In this document: positions 22,568 to 34,235 of the stretch, one piece after another
Layout of the letters: every line of letters begins with the position of its first letter
Numbering within the stretch: position 1 is the first letter of the stretch
Assembly (NCBI GenBank): GCA_030280995.1
Contig: JASXTE010000008.1
Location: 26,679,693-26,743,692 of the forward strand
Origin: Hemileia vastatrix
Lineage: Eukaryota; Basidiomycota; Pucciniomycetes; Pucciniales; Zaghouaniaceae
Direction of reading: 5' to 3'
Length of the DNA stretch: 64,000 nt
Translations under genes and position numbers: made by a program
The notes under the pieces: model-generated
The model's database searches: none
The model's input: only the letters and a program-made list of their open reading frames with translations
What the model was told of the DNA's origin: nothing

Positions 22568-23377
22568 TGTCACGCTCCACATGACACTCAAGGTAAGAAA
22601 AGCTCATTAAATAAATAATACAGAGGTCTAAATCCATACTCGAAGTGCAGAAAGCGATTCTACATAGCAACTGCGACTTTCCTTTGTGTACTCACTATTC
22701 AACCACACTAGTCTAAACTCTAAATCTAAATTAGTCAATCTCTCAATAGTGTGTCTCAGTCTTTTCCTCAATAAGTGACGCACAGTGAAATAGTCAATGT
22801 AATAGTATGCTAAAAGGTTTATTAAATATCTGTGGATTATTAAAAGGGGTAGTGAGCATGTACGGAATGGTTAGTGGAGGATTAAAGGGTTGACGGATGT
22901 TAGTGAGGAGGGTCCAGGTGTAACGGGTGTATTTTTTAATGGTCTGTGGTGTGCCAAATAGTGGATGGGTATGAGGTCAATGTGAGGAGGAGTAAAGGAT
23001 ATAAAAGGGGTTGGGTTTTTGGTTTGACATTCTTTAGAATTTAATTATAAAGCATATATATAGTTAATAGTGGTAAAGCTTTAGGTTAAATCATTATTAT
23101 TGTATCTTTCCTTATTTTCTCAGTAATCATTTCTAAATCCTAAATCTTTGATTATTAAGTTTCCAACCCTTTGTGAGATTTTAAGAATTTTAATATTACC
23201 TTTAAATTATATTAGAATTCTTCTCGAACATATCTCGAAGCAGTAGCTCTTCCTTCAAGTCATCTTCGAATCACTTCCTTGAACATTTCCTCTGTGCATT
23301 GAAGAAGTTTCTAAACTCCTCCCTCAATCTCACTTCCAGGAACACCGTCGACCTTGTGCATAGGTTGTCCGGTGACA
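22568..23377 (+). repeat. Chromovirus 5' LTR
   Basis: TGTCACGCTCCACATGACAC ... CCGGTGACA. It contains a near-palindrome in its first 20 bp (TGTCAC..GTGACA-like) and AGGATATAAAAGGGG at about 22997, a good TATA-box candidate. It differs from the 3' LTR at scattered sites, mostly C/T or G/A. Confidence 0.92.
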
Positions 23378-23452
23378 GTATAATTTAATTCTTCGTAGTT
23401 CTTATTCTTTGGACTACTACGTCCCTTTTCAGGTGTTTTCTAAATTCTTAAA

Positions 23453-24624
23453 ATGGCACCTGTTCAACGCACTCCACCTAAAGGTGCTACTACTAGAGCT
23501 TGCGCCAGAGGCAGGCCAACAGCCACATGGCCTGTTTACCGCACTCACTCCTTGGAACCACTTGACCTAAGGGAAGGGCAACATTCAGTCAAATCTGTAG
23601 AAGACATCCCACAAGATTTTGTTGATTCTAGTGATGATGAAGAAGGAGAGGATACAATGCATGAGGCACCATCTGCCCCTGCTACTCACCCTTCTGGTCA
23701 ACCTTCAGAACCTGGACCATCTAATTCACTGGAGGACTTCATGAGACTTTTCATGAAGACCCTTTCCAATTCAATGTCTTCGGAGGGATCTAAATTCAAA
23801 ACTCCTTCCATAAAATCTCCTGATAAATTTGATGGAGAACATCCAGACAGATTGCGGCCCTTCTTGAAAACCTGCAAGCTCCGGTTCCATAATGACCCTC
23901 GAACCTTCAATAACAACAGATCAAAGGTTTTTTATGCTTCTTCATTCCTAGCCGGAAAAGCAGCAAGATGGTTTGAACCTTATCTTCTCATGCTCTCTTT
24001 GACAAAAACCCACTTACTTATTAATAACTGGGAGAAGTTTGAGGACCAACTCTTCACGTTGTTTGGTGACCCTAATGAAACTAAAAACGCAGAAATTGAA
24101 CTTTATTTTCTTTGCATGAGTGATAATGGTAAACCTCTGAATATATTTCAAACTTCAGAGCACTTCAAACTCGAGTAGGTTGGAATGATGCTGCCCTTAA
24201 GTATCATTTCAAAAAAGGACTTCCTTCGAGGATTCTGGATCAATTAAATCTTCACGGTCAGAAGATGACTACTTTAACATATTTAATGGATTGAACCCTC
24301 AAAATCGACGGCGTTTACCAAGGACGACTTCAACATTGTCGATAGGCCAACAAATCTCAAGGCCTAAATTTTAAATCGGGAACTTCTTCACACCCATGGA
24401 CAACTCAATCCAAACCCAATAAGGGAAAGGACAAACCTCGACCTAAAAGCTCAACCCCTGGCAATATCAGCAAAATACTGGATCCTAAAGGGGAACTTAA
24501 AGAAGCTGAGAGGAAGAGACGAGCGGATAATGGGTTATGTATGTATTGTGGGGGTAAGCACAAGCTGGAAGATTGTGTAAAGTTGAAGGAAAGAGAAGTT
24601 ACTAGTTCAAAGTCAAAAAACTAG
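23453..24624 (+). pseudogene. Chromovirus gag
   Basis: Starts MAPVQRTPPKGATTRACARG. An acidic stretch (DSSDDEEGEDTMHEA) precedes the capsid-like part: SIKSPDKFDGEHPDRLRPFL, FNNNRSKVFYASSFLAGKAA and RWFEPYLL. A frameshift near 24140 moves to the frame reading RALQTRVGWNDAALKYHFKK and GLPSRILDQL. YLMD*TLKIDG shows a CGA-type codon turned to TGA. A zinc knuckle CMYCGGKHKLEDC (C-x2-C-x3-H-x4-C) lies at about 24537-24575. It would package the RNA genome; this copy is dead. Confidence 0.88.
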
Positions 24625-24638
24625 TAGATAGTTTACTT

Positions 24639-25247
24639 GTGTGCAAAGCAAGCTATCTTATCTTGCCCAGTTCACAGAACCTACATGTCATAAGGACTGG
24701 TGTTGCCTTAAACCACTTGAGATTCATTCTTTTCAAGGAGGATACCCCCTTCAGTTGTCTTATAGACTTTGGAGCTTCAATTTCTTTTGTTAGTTTATCT
24801 TTTGCGGAGAAGTTACAACTAACATTTACAGATATTGATCGAACTCCAATTTACTTGGTCAAATCAGAGGAACCCAAATATTGGGTAAGAAAGAAAGTTT
24901 TATGGGTTTTCAACTTTCCAAACTTTCCCCCTTTTGAGTGGAAATTATCAGTCTTGGACGCCCCAAAGATGGACAATACCTTTCTTGGCCATGACTTTTT
25001 AACGCATTGGAATCCTGAAATTGATTGGTCCCGGGGATCAATCACCCCACACACTAAGTATATTTCTGATTCTTCAATGCAGGTCAATAGGGAGTTAAAC
25101 AACCTGCCTGACAACGTCCTGCTAGAGGACAAATCTCTTCCAGATGACTTGCAAGCATCTGATCTTTCTCTAAATGAGCAATTGGCTAACCCTTCTAGCT
25201 CGATGACTTCACTCGAGGAGGATTTAAATTGCCTTGAAGTAATTTAA
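24639..25247 (+). pseudogene. Chromovirus aspartic protease
   Basis: Open over about 200 codons. The active-site region reads CLIDFGASISFVSLSFAEKL; the expected D-S-G-A is D-F-G-A, a TCT to TTT change that removes the catalytic signature. FLGHDFLTHWNPEIDW is the conserved downstream block (flap/NPxIDW type) typical of Gypsy proteases. It continues into RT in pol. Confidence 0.8.
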
Positions 25248-26740
25248 TTATGCTCTCTCAATTCTGGTCTTCCCTCGACAGATTATCTCGAAGATGATGA
25301 GGACGACCAAATCAATGTTGAAATCATTAAATCAACTCTACCGGAAATCTATCATGATTTCCTCAATGTTTTCACAATCCGCAAGGCCAATAAGTTACCA
25401 CCTCATTGACTGTACAACCATCAAATAGAGTTAATAGGTCCAGTACCTCCGGCATGTACTGTCTATTCTTTGTTGAAGGACAAATCTCAAGTTCTTCAAG
25501 ACTACATTGCAGAGAATGTAGCCAAAGTTTTCATCAGAGCCAGTAAATCTCCAACTGGCTCCCCTGTTCTTTTTGTAAATAAAAAAGGATGGTAGCCTTA
25601 GGTTGTGTGTTGACTATAGAAAGCTCAACACAGTCACTAAGAAGAATGCATATTCTGTTCCTCCTATGTCATTGCTTCTTACCCTTTTCAATGGTGCTAA
25701 TTTCTTCTCTAAAATAGATCTTAGAGGCGCTTATAATCTTATTTGCATTGCGGAAGGTCATGAACCACTGACTTCAATGCGCACTAGATTTGGTAGTTTT
25801 GAATATTTAGTTATGCCTTTTGGATTGTGTAACGCACCATCGACTTTTCAAACCTTTGTCAATGACATCTTTCAAGATGTTGTCAAACAATTTGTTGTCG
25901 TCTATTTAGATGATATTTTAATTTTCTCAAAGACACTGGATGAACATATTCATCATGTTTGACAGGTTCTAAATTGACTTTGAGATCACGGTCTCTACGC
26001 CAAGCACAATAAATGCAAATTCCATCTTAAATCAATCAGTTTTTTGGTTTTTACGTTATCTACTGATGGTTTAGTCATGGACAACAAAAAGGTCCAAAAA
26101 GTTCTGGAATGGCCTGAGCCCAAAACCATTAAATCCCTCCAAGGATTTTTGGGTTTTGCAAATTTCTATAGAAGATTTATTAAAGATTACTCTAAAACTA
26201 TTTCCAATCTTACTTCTCTTCTTAGAAAAGATATTCCTTTTGTTTTTACTTCTAAAGCACAAAAGGAATTCAAAGCATTGAAGACTGCATTCACCACAGC
26301 TCCAATTCTTTGACACTTTGATCCTTCTGCTTCGACAATAGTCAAGATGGATGCAAGCGATTATGCTATTGCAGGGGCCATTTCTCAATTAAATCCTGAA
26401 ACAAACTGTTTCATCCTGTTTCTTTTGAGTCAGGCAAACTAATTTCAGCAGAATTAAATTATGAAATTCATGACAAAGAGCTTTTAGCTATTATTCATTG
26501 TCTTAAAAAATGGAGCTCTTTTCTTCTCAGCTTAGATAGTCCTTTTCAAATTCTAACTGACCATAATGCTTTGAAATACTTTATGTCTTCCAAAGTTTTA
26601 ACCAGGCATCAAGCCAGGTGGGCTGAATTTCTCTCTGAATTTCCTTTTTCTATTTTCTATCGCCCAGGTAAGAACTGCATTGTCCCAGATATCTTGTCAT
26701 GTTGGGACAACATTTACCCACAGTGGGGGGACACATTTGC
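25248..26740 (+). pseudogene. Chromovirus reverse transcriptase and RNase H
   Basis: RT: SPTGSPVLFVNKK, frameshift in an A-run near 25585, LCVDYRKLNTVTKKNAYSVP, NFFSKIDLRGAYNLICI, FGSFEYLVMPFGLCNAPSTF, and the catalytic VVYLDDILIFS (YLDD at about 25903). After a TGA (HHV*QVLN) the thumb follows (VQKVLEWPEPKTIKSLQGFL). RNase H: VKMDASDYAIAGAISQ, then [20 protein letters not shown] and [12 protein letters not shown]. Stops include PPH*LYNHQ and PIL*HFDPS, each the TGA product of a CGA codon. Catalytic motifs are otherwise intact. Confidence 0.92.
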
Positions 26741-28262
26741 TGACAAGAACCCAGAAAATGTGAAATCAATTTTCAACGAATCAATGTTAATGACTCATCA
26801 ACTTAATTCGATGACAATTCAATCATTTCAAAATCCACTATCCAACATCCTCGAAGCTCAGTCAAAGGACAATTATTTTTTAGGGTTAAAAGACAAAATA
26901 CTCTCGAAGCAAGGGGCCAAAAGATTTAGTATTGAATCAGGTCTATTAGTTTTCAAGGGTAGAGTAGTCATACTCGACAACAATAAAATAAAATTATGGA
27001 TTTTCATTAGTCAACATGATTCTCCATTAGCTGGTCATTTTGGGGTTGATAAAACCTACCAGTTAATAGTGAGGTATTTCTTCTGGCCAGGAATGACCAG
27101 AGAAATCAAGGCCTATATAAGAGCTTGTTACAAATGTAATATGAATAAGGCTCCCTGTCACTGGAAGCATGGGTTGCTACAACTGCTTCCTATTCCCTCT
27201 AAACCTTGGGAATCTTTATTGATGGATTTCATTTCTCAACTTCCTCTTTCTAATAATTTTGATGCTATATTAGTAATAGTAGATAGATTTTCAAAAATGT
27301 CTATTTTCATTAAAACCACTACTACTGCTACAGCAGAAGATTTGTCAAAATTGTTTCTAGAATATGTATTTTCCAAACATGGCTTACCTAATGATATTAT
27401 TTCAGATAGAGGCTCATTGTTTGTATCCACATTCTGGACTCAACTGTGTCGACAACTCAATATCACGAGGCATCTCTCCACAGCCTATCATCCTTAAACC
27501 GATGGGCAAACGGAAAGGGTCAATCAAATACTCGAACAATATCTTCAAATGTATGTCAGTTACCAACAAGACAATTGGACCACATGGTTACCATTGGCCG
27601 AATATAACTCGACTCATTCTTTGACATGACAATCTCCTTTCAAAACTGTTTATGGAAGACATCCTCAATTCAACTCAATCCATGTAGGAACTAATAATCC
27701 TGCGGAACATTATCTTCAAACCATGTCACGACTCCAAGAGGAACTTAAATCAAATTTGGAATTAGCGATTCGAAGGTACAAGGAACAGGCCGACAAACAT
27801 CGACAATCTGCTCCTTCTTTTAAACCAGGTGACAATGTATGGCTCGATGCACAAAACATCCAAACAACTTGAACATCAAAGAAACTGGCTGAAAAGCACT
27901 TGGGACCATTTGAAATCGACTCTGAAGTCTCTAAAACTGCATTTCAACTCAAGCTACCTCCTAAATGGCAGGCTATTCACCCTGTTTTCCATGGATCTCT
28001 CCTGGAACTGGCTTGAGAAACATACCCGGGCAAGAACCAGCCTCCTCCGGAACCGGTCAAAGTAGAAGACCATCTAGAGTGGGAAGTAAGCCTTATCCTT
28101 GATTAAAGAATGCACAAGGGGAAACTTCAATACCTCATGGAATGGGAAGGCTTCCTCGATGACTCAGACAAAACATCCTGGGAACCAGCCATCAATGTTT
28201 CTAACGCCCCTGAACTCCTAAAATCTTTTCATCTTAAATATCCTTTAAAACCAAAACCTTAA
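26741..28262 (+). pseudogene. Chromovirus integrase with C-terminal chromodomain
   Basis: HHCC zinc finger: [17 protein letters not shown], then CYKC. The catalytic core shows D ([10 protein letters not shown]), D ([11 protein letters not shown]) and E ([12 protein letters not shown]), with a CAA to TAA stop inside [18 protein letters not shown]-type module (HLGPFEIDSEVSKTAFQL) is followed by the chromodomain GKLQYLMEWEGFLDDSDKTS, W-EPAINVSNAPELLKSF, ending at the TAA at 28260. The chromodomain probably targets integration to modified chromatin. Several further stops and frameshifts. Confidence 0.9.
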
Positions 28263-29149
28263 AACTCTCTTTTATTTTTTTTCTTCTTTCTCTTTTCTTT
28301 TTCTTTTTCTTTTCTTAAAATTCTAAAAACTCTTCTCTTTAAAATCTAAAATATCTTTACAACTAAAAATTTCCTTATTTTTCTTTTCTTTTCTTTTTTC
28401 TTTTTTTGCTTTCAAAAGTTTTCAACCTTCTTTAAAATAAATAAAATTAAATTAAATTAAAAATAAAATTAAATTAAAATAAAATAAACTAAAATTAAAA
28501 TTAAATTAAAAATAAAATAAAATAATAAAATAAAATAAAATAAAATAAAAAGCTTAAAAAATCACTAAATTCCTTTAAATTTTCTTTTCTCTTTTCAAAC
28601 TTTTCTTCTTTCCCTTATTTCTTTATCTTTGAAATATCAAAATTCTTCACGAACTCAATACAACAATCTTTCTCAAACTTCACTTCAAACCTTTAAATCT
28701 CTCTTTTAAAATTCTTCAAACAAATTACTTCTTTCTTTCAAATTCTTTTCTTCTCTTCTTTTTCTTCTTTCTTTTCAAATAACCAAAATTCCTCAAAACT
28801 TCAATAAATAAACTTTCACAAATAACAATTTTTTTCTTTCATTAAATTTTCATTTCAAACAAAATTATTTCAATCAACTATTTCTTTTTTCTTACTTAAA
28901 TTTTTTCTTTTCAAAATTTAAAATAAAATTCCTTCAATTAAATATTCTTTCTTTTCTTCTTTCAAAATTTAAAACAAAATTTTTATTCAAATCCTATTCT
29001 TTCTTCTTTTTTTCTTTTCTCTCAAAATCTTATAAAATAAATATTAAAATTTTAATTAAAACAACAAAATAAAGTAAATAAATATACAAATCGTTTCTAC
29101 TTTTCTTTTCCTTTTTCCTTCCATTTTAAATTTTCTCCTTTATTTTCTC
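28263..29149. repeat. Pyrimidine-rich low-complexity spacer of the chromovirus
   Basis: About 0.9 kb of CTTTT/TTTCTT runs on the + strand, broken by an AAATTAAAT/AAAATAAAAT block at 28435-28550. No coding potential on either strand. It separates the chromodomain from the 3' end of the opposite-strand gene. Confidence 0.7.
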
Positions 29150-30081
29150 TCAAACCAATCCCTTCATCTTCTCCAAAACCAACCTTATTTCCTTCCTACA
29201 TTTCTCAAAAACCTCCTCCTCTCCTACTGGTACCACTTCCCTAATTTCCAGTAATTCTTCAGCCACATCGAAGGAGGCAGCATTGACAAGCTTATCCACT
29301 TCACCGCTTAACTCTTTGATGAATCAAGTTTGTCGACCTTGGCGAGGTTTCTTTGACCATACCTGGTCGAGAGTCTCTTCGTTGTCCTCCCTTGAATCAA
29401 CCACTGGTTGATCTGCCTCAACTGGCAGCAATGGTGCAGCTTCCGCAATTGGAACTTCTGCAATGACATCTGAATTCTAAAACATGATCATCAGTAATAA
29501 AGTTTATAAAAATAACAGAAGAATGGACTTACTTCAAATAAGGGGTCAGCTTCTAGAAATAATTTCGATGTGACTTCCATCACCACTTCTTTTTCTTCTT
29601 TGTCATCTTTGATGACCATCCGCCGCTTCTTCGGCGTCTGCCTTGAAATGGGTACTTCCTCCTCATCTTCCTCCACCAATTCATCCACCTCCTCTTCTAC
29701 CCTTTGCTTTTTACCAGTGGCTTGGGTTACCCAGGTCGCCATGGTGTCCTCAGTTTCCTCCTCAACTGCTTCTGATTAATAATCACCAAACAACACGTCC
29801 CATATATCTTTGACCACTTGTTTGGTCTTCGGTATTACCAAATATTTGATCTTGGTGAACCTTCGTTCGATGTCAGAGTTTTTTGCTAAAGCATTGCACG
29901 CCACCTGTCTCCATTGGCAAAACTCGCATTTCTGGCGAGGACCTCAAGTAGCCGTGCTTTCAACACAGAAGTATTCCATCGCTTCACAAGCCATGCATGC
30001 TTGGGAATACTGTTGAGTAACAAGCCCACCATCCGCTTTGGGGTGAGGATGCATGGGAGCTGGAGTTGGACAAGCTGACAT
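29150..30081 (-). pseudogene. Opposite-strand zinc-cluster gene of the chromovirus
   Basis: Two exons on the minus strand: ATG at 30081 to 29533 and 29476-29150, with a 56-nt intron (GTAAGT, a TACTGAT branch-like site, TTTTAG). Both exons are whole codons, for 291 residues. Starts MSACPTPAPMHPHPKADGGL, then the module C-x2-C-x6-C-x12-C-x2-C-x6-C: CMACEAMEYFC and CEFCQWRQVAC. Next come FTKIKYLVIPKTKQVVKDIW, an acidic stretch (EEEVDELVEEDEEEVP), basic TPKKRRMVIKD and a C-terminal helix. Three in-frame stops (TGA, TAA, TGA). It starts about 97 bp from the 3' LTR and is transcribed towards pol. Role unknown; a nucleic-acid-binding regulator is inferred. Confidence 0.75.
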
Positions 30082-30177
30082 AATAATAAAAATAAACAAG
30101 AATTAAATAAAGGGAAAATAGTGTGGGAAGTATATGTTTCATGCTCAAAGGAGCTTGCTTTTTTATACCCAGGCACC

Positions 30178-30986
30178 TGTCACACGCCACGTGACACTCG
30201 AGGCAAAAGCAGCTCATTAAATCAATAATACAGAGGTCTAAATCCATACTCAAAGCGCAGAAAGCAATTCTACATAGCAACTGCGACTTTCCTTTGTGTA
30301 CTCACTATTCAACCACACTAGTCTAAACTCTAAATCTAAATTAGTCAATCTCTCAATAGTGTGTCTCAGTCTTTTCCTCAATAAGAAACGCACAGTGCAA
30401 TAGTCAATGCAATAGTACGCTAAAAGGTTTATTTAATGTCTGTGGATTATTAAAAGGGGTAGTGAGCATGGACGGAATGGTTAGTGGAGGATTAAAGGGT
30501 TGACGGATGTTAGTGAGGAGGGTCCAGGTGTAACGGGTGTATTTTTTAATGGTCTGTGGTGTGCTGAATAGTGGATGGGTATGAGGTCAATGGGAGGAGG
30601 AGTAAAGGATATAAAAGGGGTTGGGTTTTTGGTTTGACATTCTTTAGAATTAAATTATAAAACGTATATATAGTTAATAGTGGTAAAGCTTTAGGTTAAA
30701 TCATTATTATTATATCTTTCTTACTTTCTCAGTAATTATTTCTAAATCCTAAATCTTTGATTATTGAGTTTCCAACCCTTTGTGAGATTTTAAGAATATT
30801 AATATTACCTTTAAATTATATTAGAATTCTTCTCGAACATATCTCAAAGCAGTAGCTCTTCCTTCAAGTCATCTTCAAATCACTTCCTCAAACATTTCCT
30901 CTGTGCCTCAATGAAGTTTCTAAACTCCTCCCTCCATCTCACTTCCAGGAACACCCTCAACCTTGTGCATAGGTCCTCCGGTGACA
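30178..30986 (+). repeat. Chromovirus 3' LTR
   Basis: TGTCACACGCCACGTGACAC ... CCGGTGACA, 809 bp, with the same AGGATATAAAAGGGG block at about 30607. No strong polypurine tract is visible just upstream (TTTTATACCCAGGCACC). Confidence 0.92.
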
Positions 30987-30991
30987 GGTAC
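30987..30991. repeat. Target-site duplication GGTAC (right)
   Basis: Second copy of the 5-bp duplication flanking the chromovirus. Confidence 0.9.
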
Positions 30992-31767
30992 CCTATAAGT
31001 TAATATTTATGATTATGAGTGAGTTTAATATATTTTTTTGTAAAAGTTTTATATTTATAAGGGTATTACAATTTTTTTATTTGTTATGAAATAACAATTA
31101 ATTGTTATAATATGTGTTGTTGATGTTGGTTTTTATATGATGATTGTTGAGATACAACTTGTTAGATGATGTCTAATTTTGAGTCTACAGGCTTTATATG
31201 CATACTATGTCATGAGCCCTACTTTCCCTAACTGGAGCATTCACTAGATTGTCCAGAGATCACTGATGTTTGTATGGAGCTTGTATGGACTTACGGACTC
31301 AATTAAAACCTTTAAAATATCAATAAAAAATCTATAAAAAATAAAGATGATATAGCTACTTCTCTTTTTAATTTAATTTTAATTTTTGTAGCCTGCGTAA
31401 GCCTATTCACCTAGTATAAAATTATCAAAGTTAAGCACATTATGAAAAATAAAAAATAACCAAAAAAACTTTATAAAATTATTAAAAATAATAGAAAAAT
31501 TGTAAAAATTGTAAAAAAATTTCCAATGCTTCCTGAGACTCCTGATTTTAATTTCCATGCACTTTTAAGCCTATACTTGAATTTCCTGTCTGGTAATTAT
31601 TAGTTAAATCTTGACTCTTAAAATGTACCCTTTTTAACCATTTTTAATACTCAATTCTCTTTAATATAAACATTTAAAATTTAGATTGGCCTTTCCAATC
31701 TCAATATCCATCTTCAAAAATCCATTAATATTAAACTTCAGTGAAACTGAAGCTTTAGACTGCCACT
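30992..31767 (-). repeat. LTR of arm B, 5' portion (right of the chromovirus)
   Basis: Continues the LTR interrupted at 22567: CCCTATAAGTTAATATTTAT, GGCTTTATATGCATACTATG, CCCTACTTTCCCTAACTGGA. It ends near GACTGCCAC at about 31767, matching the TGTGGCAGTC start of other copies with the first bases altered. The two parts sum to about 1.11 kb, the normal LTR size. Confidence 0.75.
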
Positions 31768-32370
31768 TGGGAGCTCAGAAACTTTGTTTATTTATTTTAT
31801 ATCTTTTTCATTTTATTTTATTCTCTTTGGATTATTTATTTATCTTGTTTCCTTTATGGTATCTGCTATTATTTGTTTCTTCTATCTATGGCATGGTTTT
31901 ATGATATCAATAAATGTGATGGAAGGCTCTTACTTGAAGTCTGGGTGGTAAAACTGCTTGAATTTGATGCCATGGGGAGGTGATTATCCCTCACAGCGCT
32001 TTAATTTCTGGGGATAGCAGTTTTATCATTTTCACTGAGGGTCTGTGCACTCCAGTGTATTTTAGTATAAGTAAATGGGGGATTCGGCCAGTTATTGGAC
32101 ATCACTTACTTACTACACATCAATAAAACAATAAAAAATAATTATTATCATATATAAATATATTTTAAAGCCCTTATCAATTGATTCTATCTTTATACTA
32201 GCTATAATTATATTTTATTAGTCTATTTTCCACCTCTAGCATGCACCAATAAAAATTGAGTATAACAGTTTTATTAGTCTTTCCCTGAGGTTTAATCAAT
32301 TAATCATTTATTATTAAGTAGTTGGACTGTTAATATTAACTATTAAATCATACTTATTAGCTAGCATACA
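31768..32370. other. No gene seen
   Basis: AT-rich. A more complex stretch at 31910-32080 (ATGCCATGGGGAGGTGATTA ... CACTGAGGGTCTGTGCACTC) does not match any family I recognise. Confidence 0.4.
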
Positions 32371-32654
32371 TTGAAATTTAACCTCTTTCTGGAGGACAGA
32401 CACAGAATGATTACAAAAATTATTTTTTTTGTGAATTAATTATTCTAATATTTTTTTCTTGATTTTTTTGAGTTAATTGCAGTTTATCCACTTGCTGGAG
32501 GCTAGAAAATATACCCCTAGAAACACAACCGCTATTATCTACAATTTTAGCTAAATTACTATTCCAATTTTTATGCAAAAAAATACATCCTATCTTTTCT
32601 CTTGTACCATTTTAATAATTTACAGAAATATTTTATAAAAATAATAGACATATT
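32371..32654 (-). other. Element F fragment left of H2 (protease-RT linker)
   Basis: Matches 13080-13350 of element C: CTGGAGGACAGACACAGAAT, GCAGTTTATCCACTTGCTGG and the following AT-rich part. Similarity resumes on the other side of H2 at 39490 (TTGAGAATCCACTTGAATTA, as at 13384). H2 therefore sits inside this element. F ends about 32370; its RT and the rest are missing. Confidence 0.75.
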
Positions 32655-32970
32655 AGGGGGTGTCAGTTCTGGAAAATCCGCACTTAAAAATCTGCACTTA
32701 TCTAAGTGCAGATTTTTTAAACACACTAGCCCCAACAATGGTGGATTTCAAAAGTGAAATAAGTCACTTATTTCACTAAAATCAGCACTTTCTCAACCAA
32801 AAGTGCTGGTTTCACCATTCCGCACATTTCACTGATTTTTCAGCATCATCTAATTTATACGCAGCACTCCTCAGCATAAAAATTCTCATTCACACATAGC
32901 ACTCCACAGCATAGCACTTCATATCTCTTAAACTTGTGCATCATCTTCATTTTTCTACCATATAAGAGTC

Positions 32971-34229
32971 ATGCCTTCCTCACTCTCAAATAGTGATAAG
33001 CTACATCAAGAAATGAATGTCATAGCTCTTGATCTGCTCTTGGACTCTGATTGAAAATCTGATTCTGACCTTGAAGAAGATTTTCTTTTTTTATCTAAAA
33101 TTACCACAAAACACTACCTTCTTCCTTGAAAGCCTTAAATACTTCATGCCCCCAAGTACACTATCCAAACACTTCTAAACCTATCTGTACCCAGTTTTAG
33201 ACAGCTGTTCAGGACTTCTCAGGAATATTTCCTTAAATTTATTTATCTTATTGTGGATCACCTCGTGTTTCAAAATAATTCTCAAAAGCCACAATGTGAT
33301 CCTTCAATTCAATTGGCCATCACACTATGTTGTTTGGGTTCCAATGGTAATGGAGCTGCCTTGAAAAATTTGGAAAAAGTCTTTGATTTAGGCTATGGCT
33401 CTTTTAACACTTATACAAAACATTACATAACTGCTATAAACTCATTGGAATCTCAACTTCTCACATGGCCATCAGAAGAAGAGCAACTTAAATCATCTCA
33501 GGTTATGCAAGCAGAGGGCTTCCCAGGATGTATTGGTTTTGTTGATTGTACTACTATTCCTTTGAGTCAGAAACCAACTAATGGTGAAAACAATTACTTT
33601 GACCATATAAAGAGGTAGCTTATTTTTAATTCTTTACATTTTTTTCATAATAACACAAGTAACTATATCTTCTCTATAGATATTCAATTTCTGTTCAGCT
33701 TATTTGTGACGTCAACAAAAAATTTATATCTTTCTTTGCTGGCTATCCTGGATCTTGTCATGATTCCTACGTCTTTCAAAGAATTCAAATCTCAAAAGTG
33801 ACTTAAAAATTCTTTGATGAAGATCATTACCTTCTGGCTAATTCAGCTTATATGAATGGAAAATATCTACTACCTGCATTTTGTGGAGCTGCTTCAGACA
33901 ACAGTCAAAATGCCAAGCTTAACAATCATTTGGCAAAGTCAAGAGTCCATATTGAGCATTCTATTGGAATATTGAAAGGTAGTTTTTCCAGTTTAAGGGA
34001 ATTAAGAAGTCCTTTTAGAAATAGTTCCAGAATGAAGGCTTTCATCAAATGGATTCTGGGTTGTGTCATACTTCATAACCTACTTGCTGACCTCAAAGAT
34101 CAATTTTTTGAGTTGTATGAAGATGAAGAAGTTAAAACACCTCCAACTATATCCAACACTAAAACTTCTAAATCCACTATAATAAGGGAAAAAAATATTC
34201 TTATCACATTAGCACATTGGGACTCTTAG
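32971..34229 (+). pseudogene. H2 transposase, inactivated
   Basis: Same gene as at 9965-11224: MPSSLSNSDKLHQEM, intron 33615-33679 at the identical position, end after ...LITLAHWDS. Stops are scattered in the N-terminal part (LLLDSD*KSDSD; LLP*KP*ILH). FVDGTT has become FVDCTT, and the second catalytic motif LLADSAYV is now LLANSAYM, an Asp to Asn change that should abolish catalysis. The Glu motif HIEHSIGILKG remains. Confidence 0.88.
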
Positions 34230-34235
34230 CACGAC

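Larger units (their letters stand above)
22568..30986 (+). mobile_element. Full-length Ty3/Gypsy chromovirus nested in an LTR
   Basis: 8.4-kb element bounded by 810- and 809-bp LTRs, both starting TGTCAC and ending GTGACA, flanked by the 5-bp duplication GGTAC. Order: gag with zinc knuckle, protease, RT, RNase H, integrase, chromodomain, a pyrimidine-rich spacer and an opposite-strand zinc-cluster gene just before the 3' LTR. I saw no TGG-type primer site after the 5' LTR (TATAATTTAATTC follows), so self-priming as in Tf1-like elements is possible. All genes carry stops, many explained by CGA to TGA. Confidence 0.92.

Noticed and set aside
26071..26388. Minus-strand 105-codon frame opposite the chromovirus RT
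   Set aside because: The plus strand carries unmistakable RT thumb motifs here.
31910..32080. Compact complex stretch suspected as a small structured RNA
   Set aside because: No recognisable tRNA, snRNA or rRNA signature could be supported.
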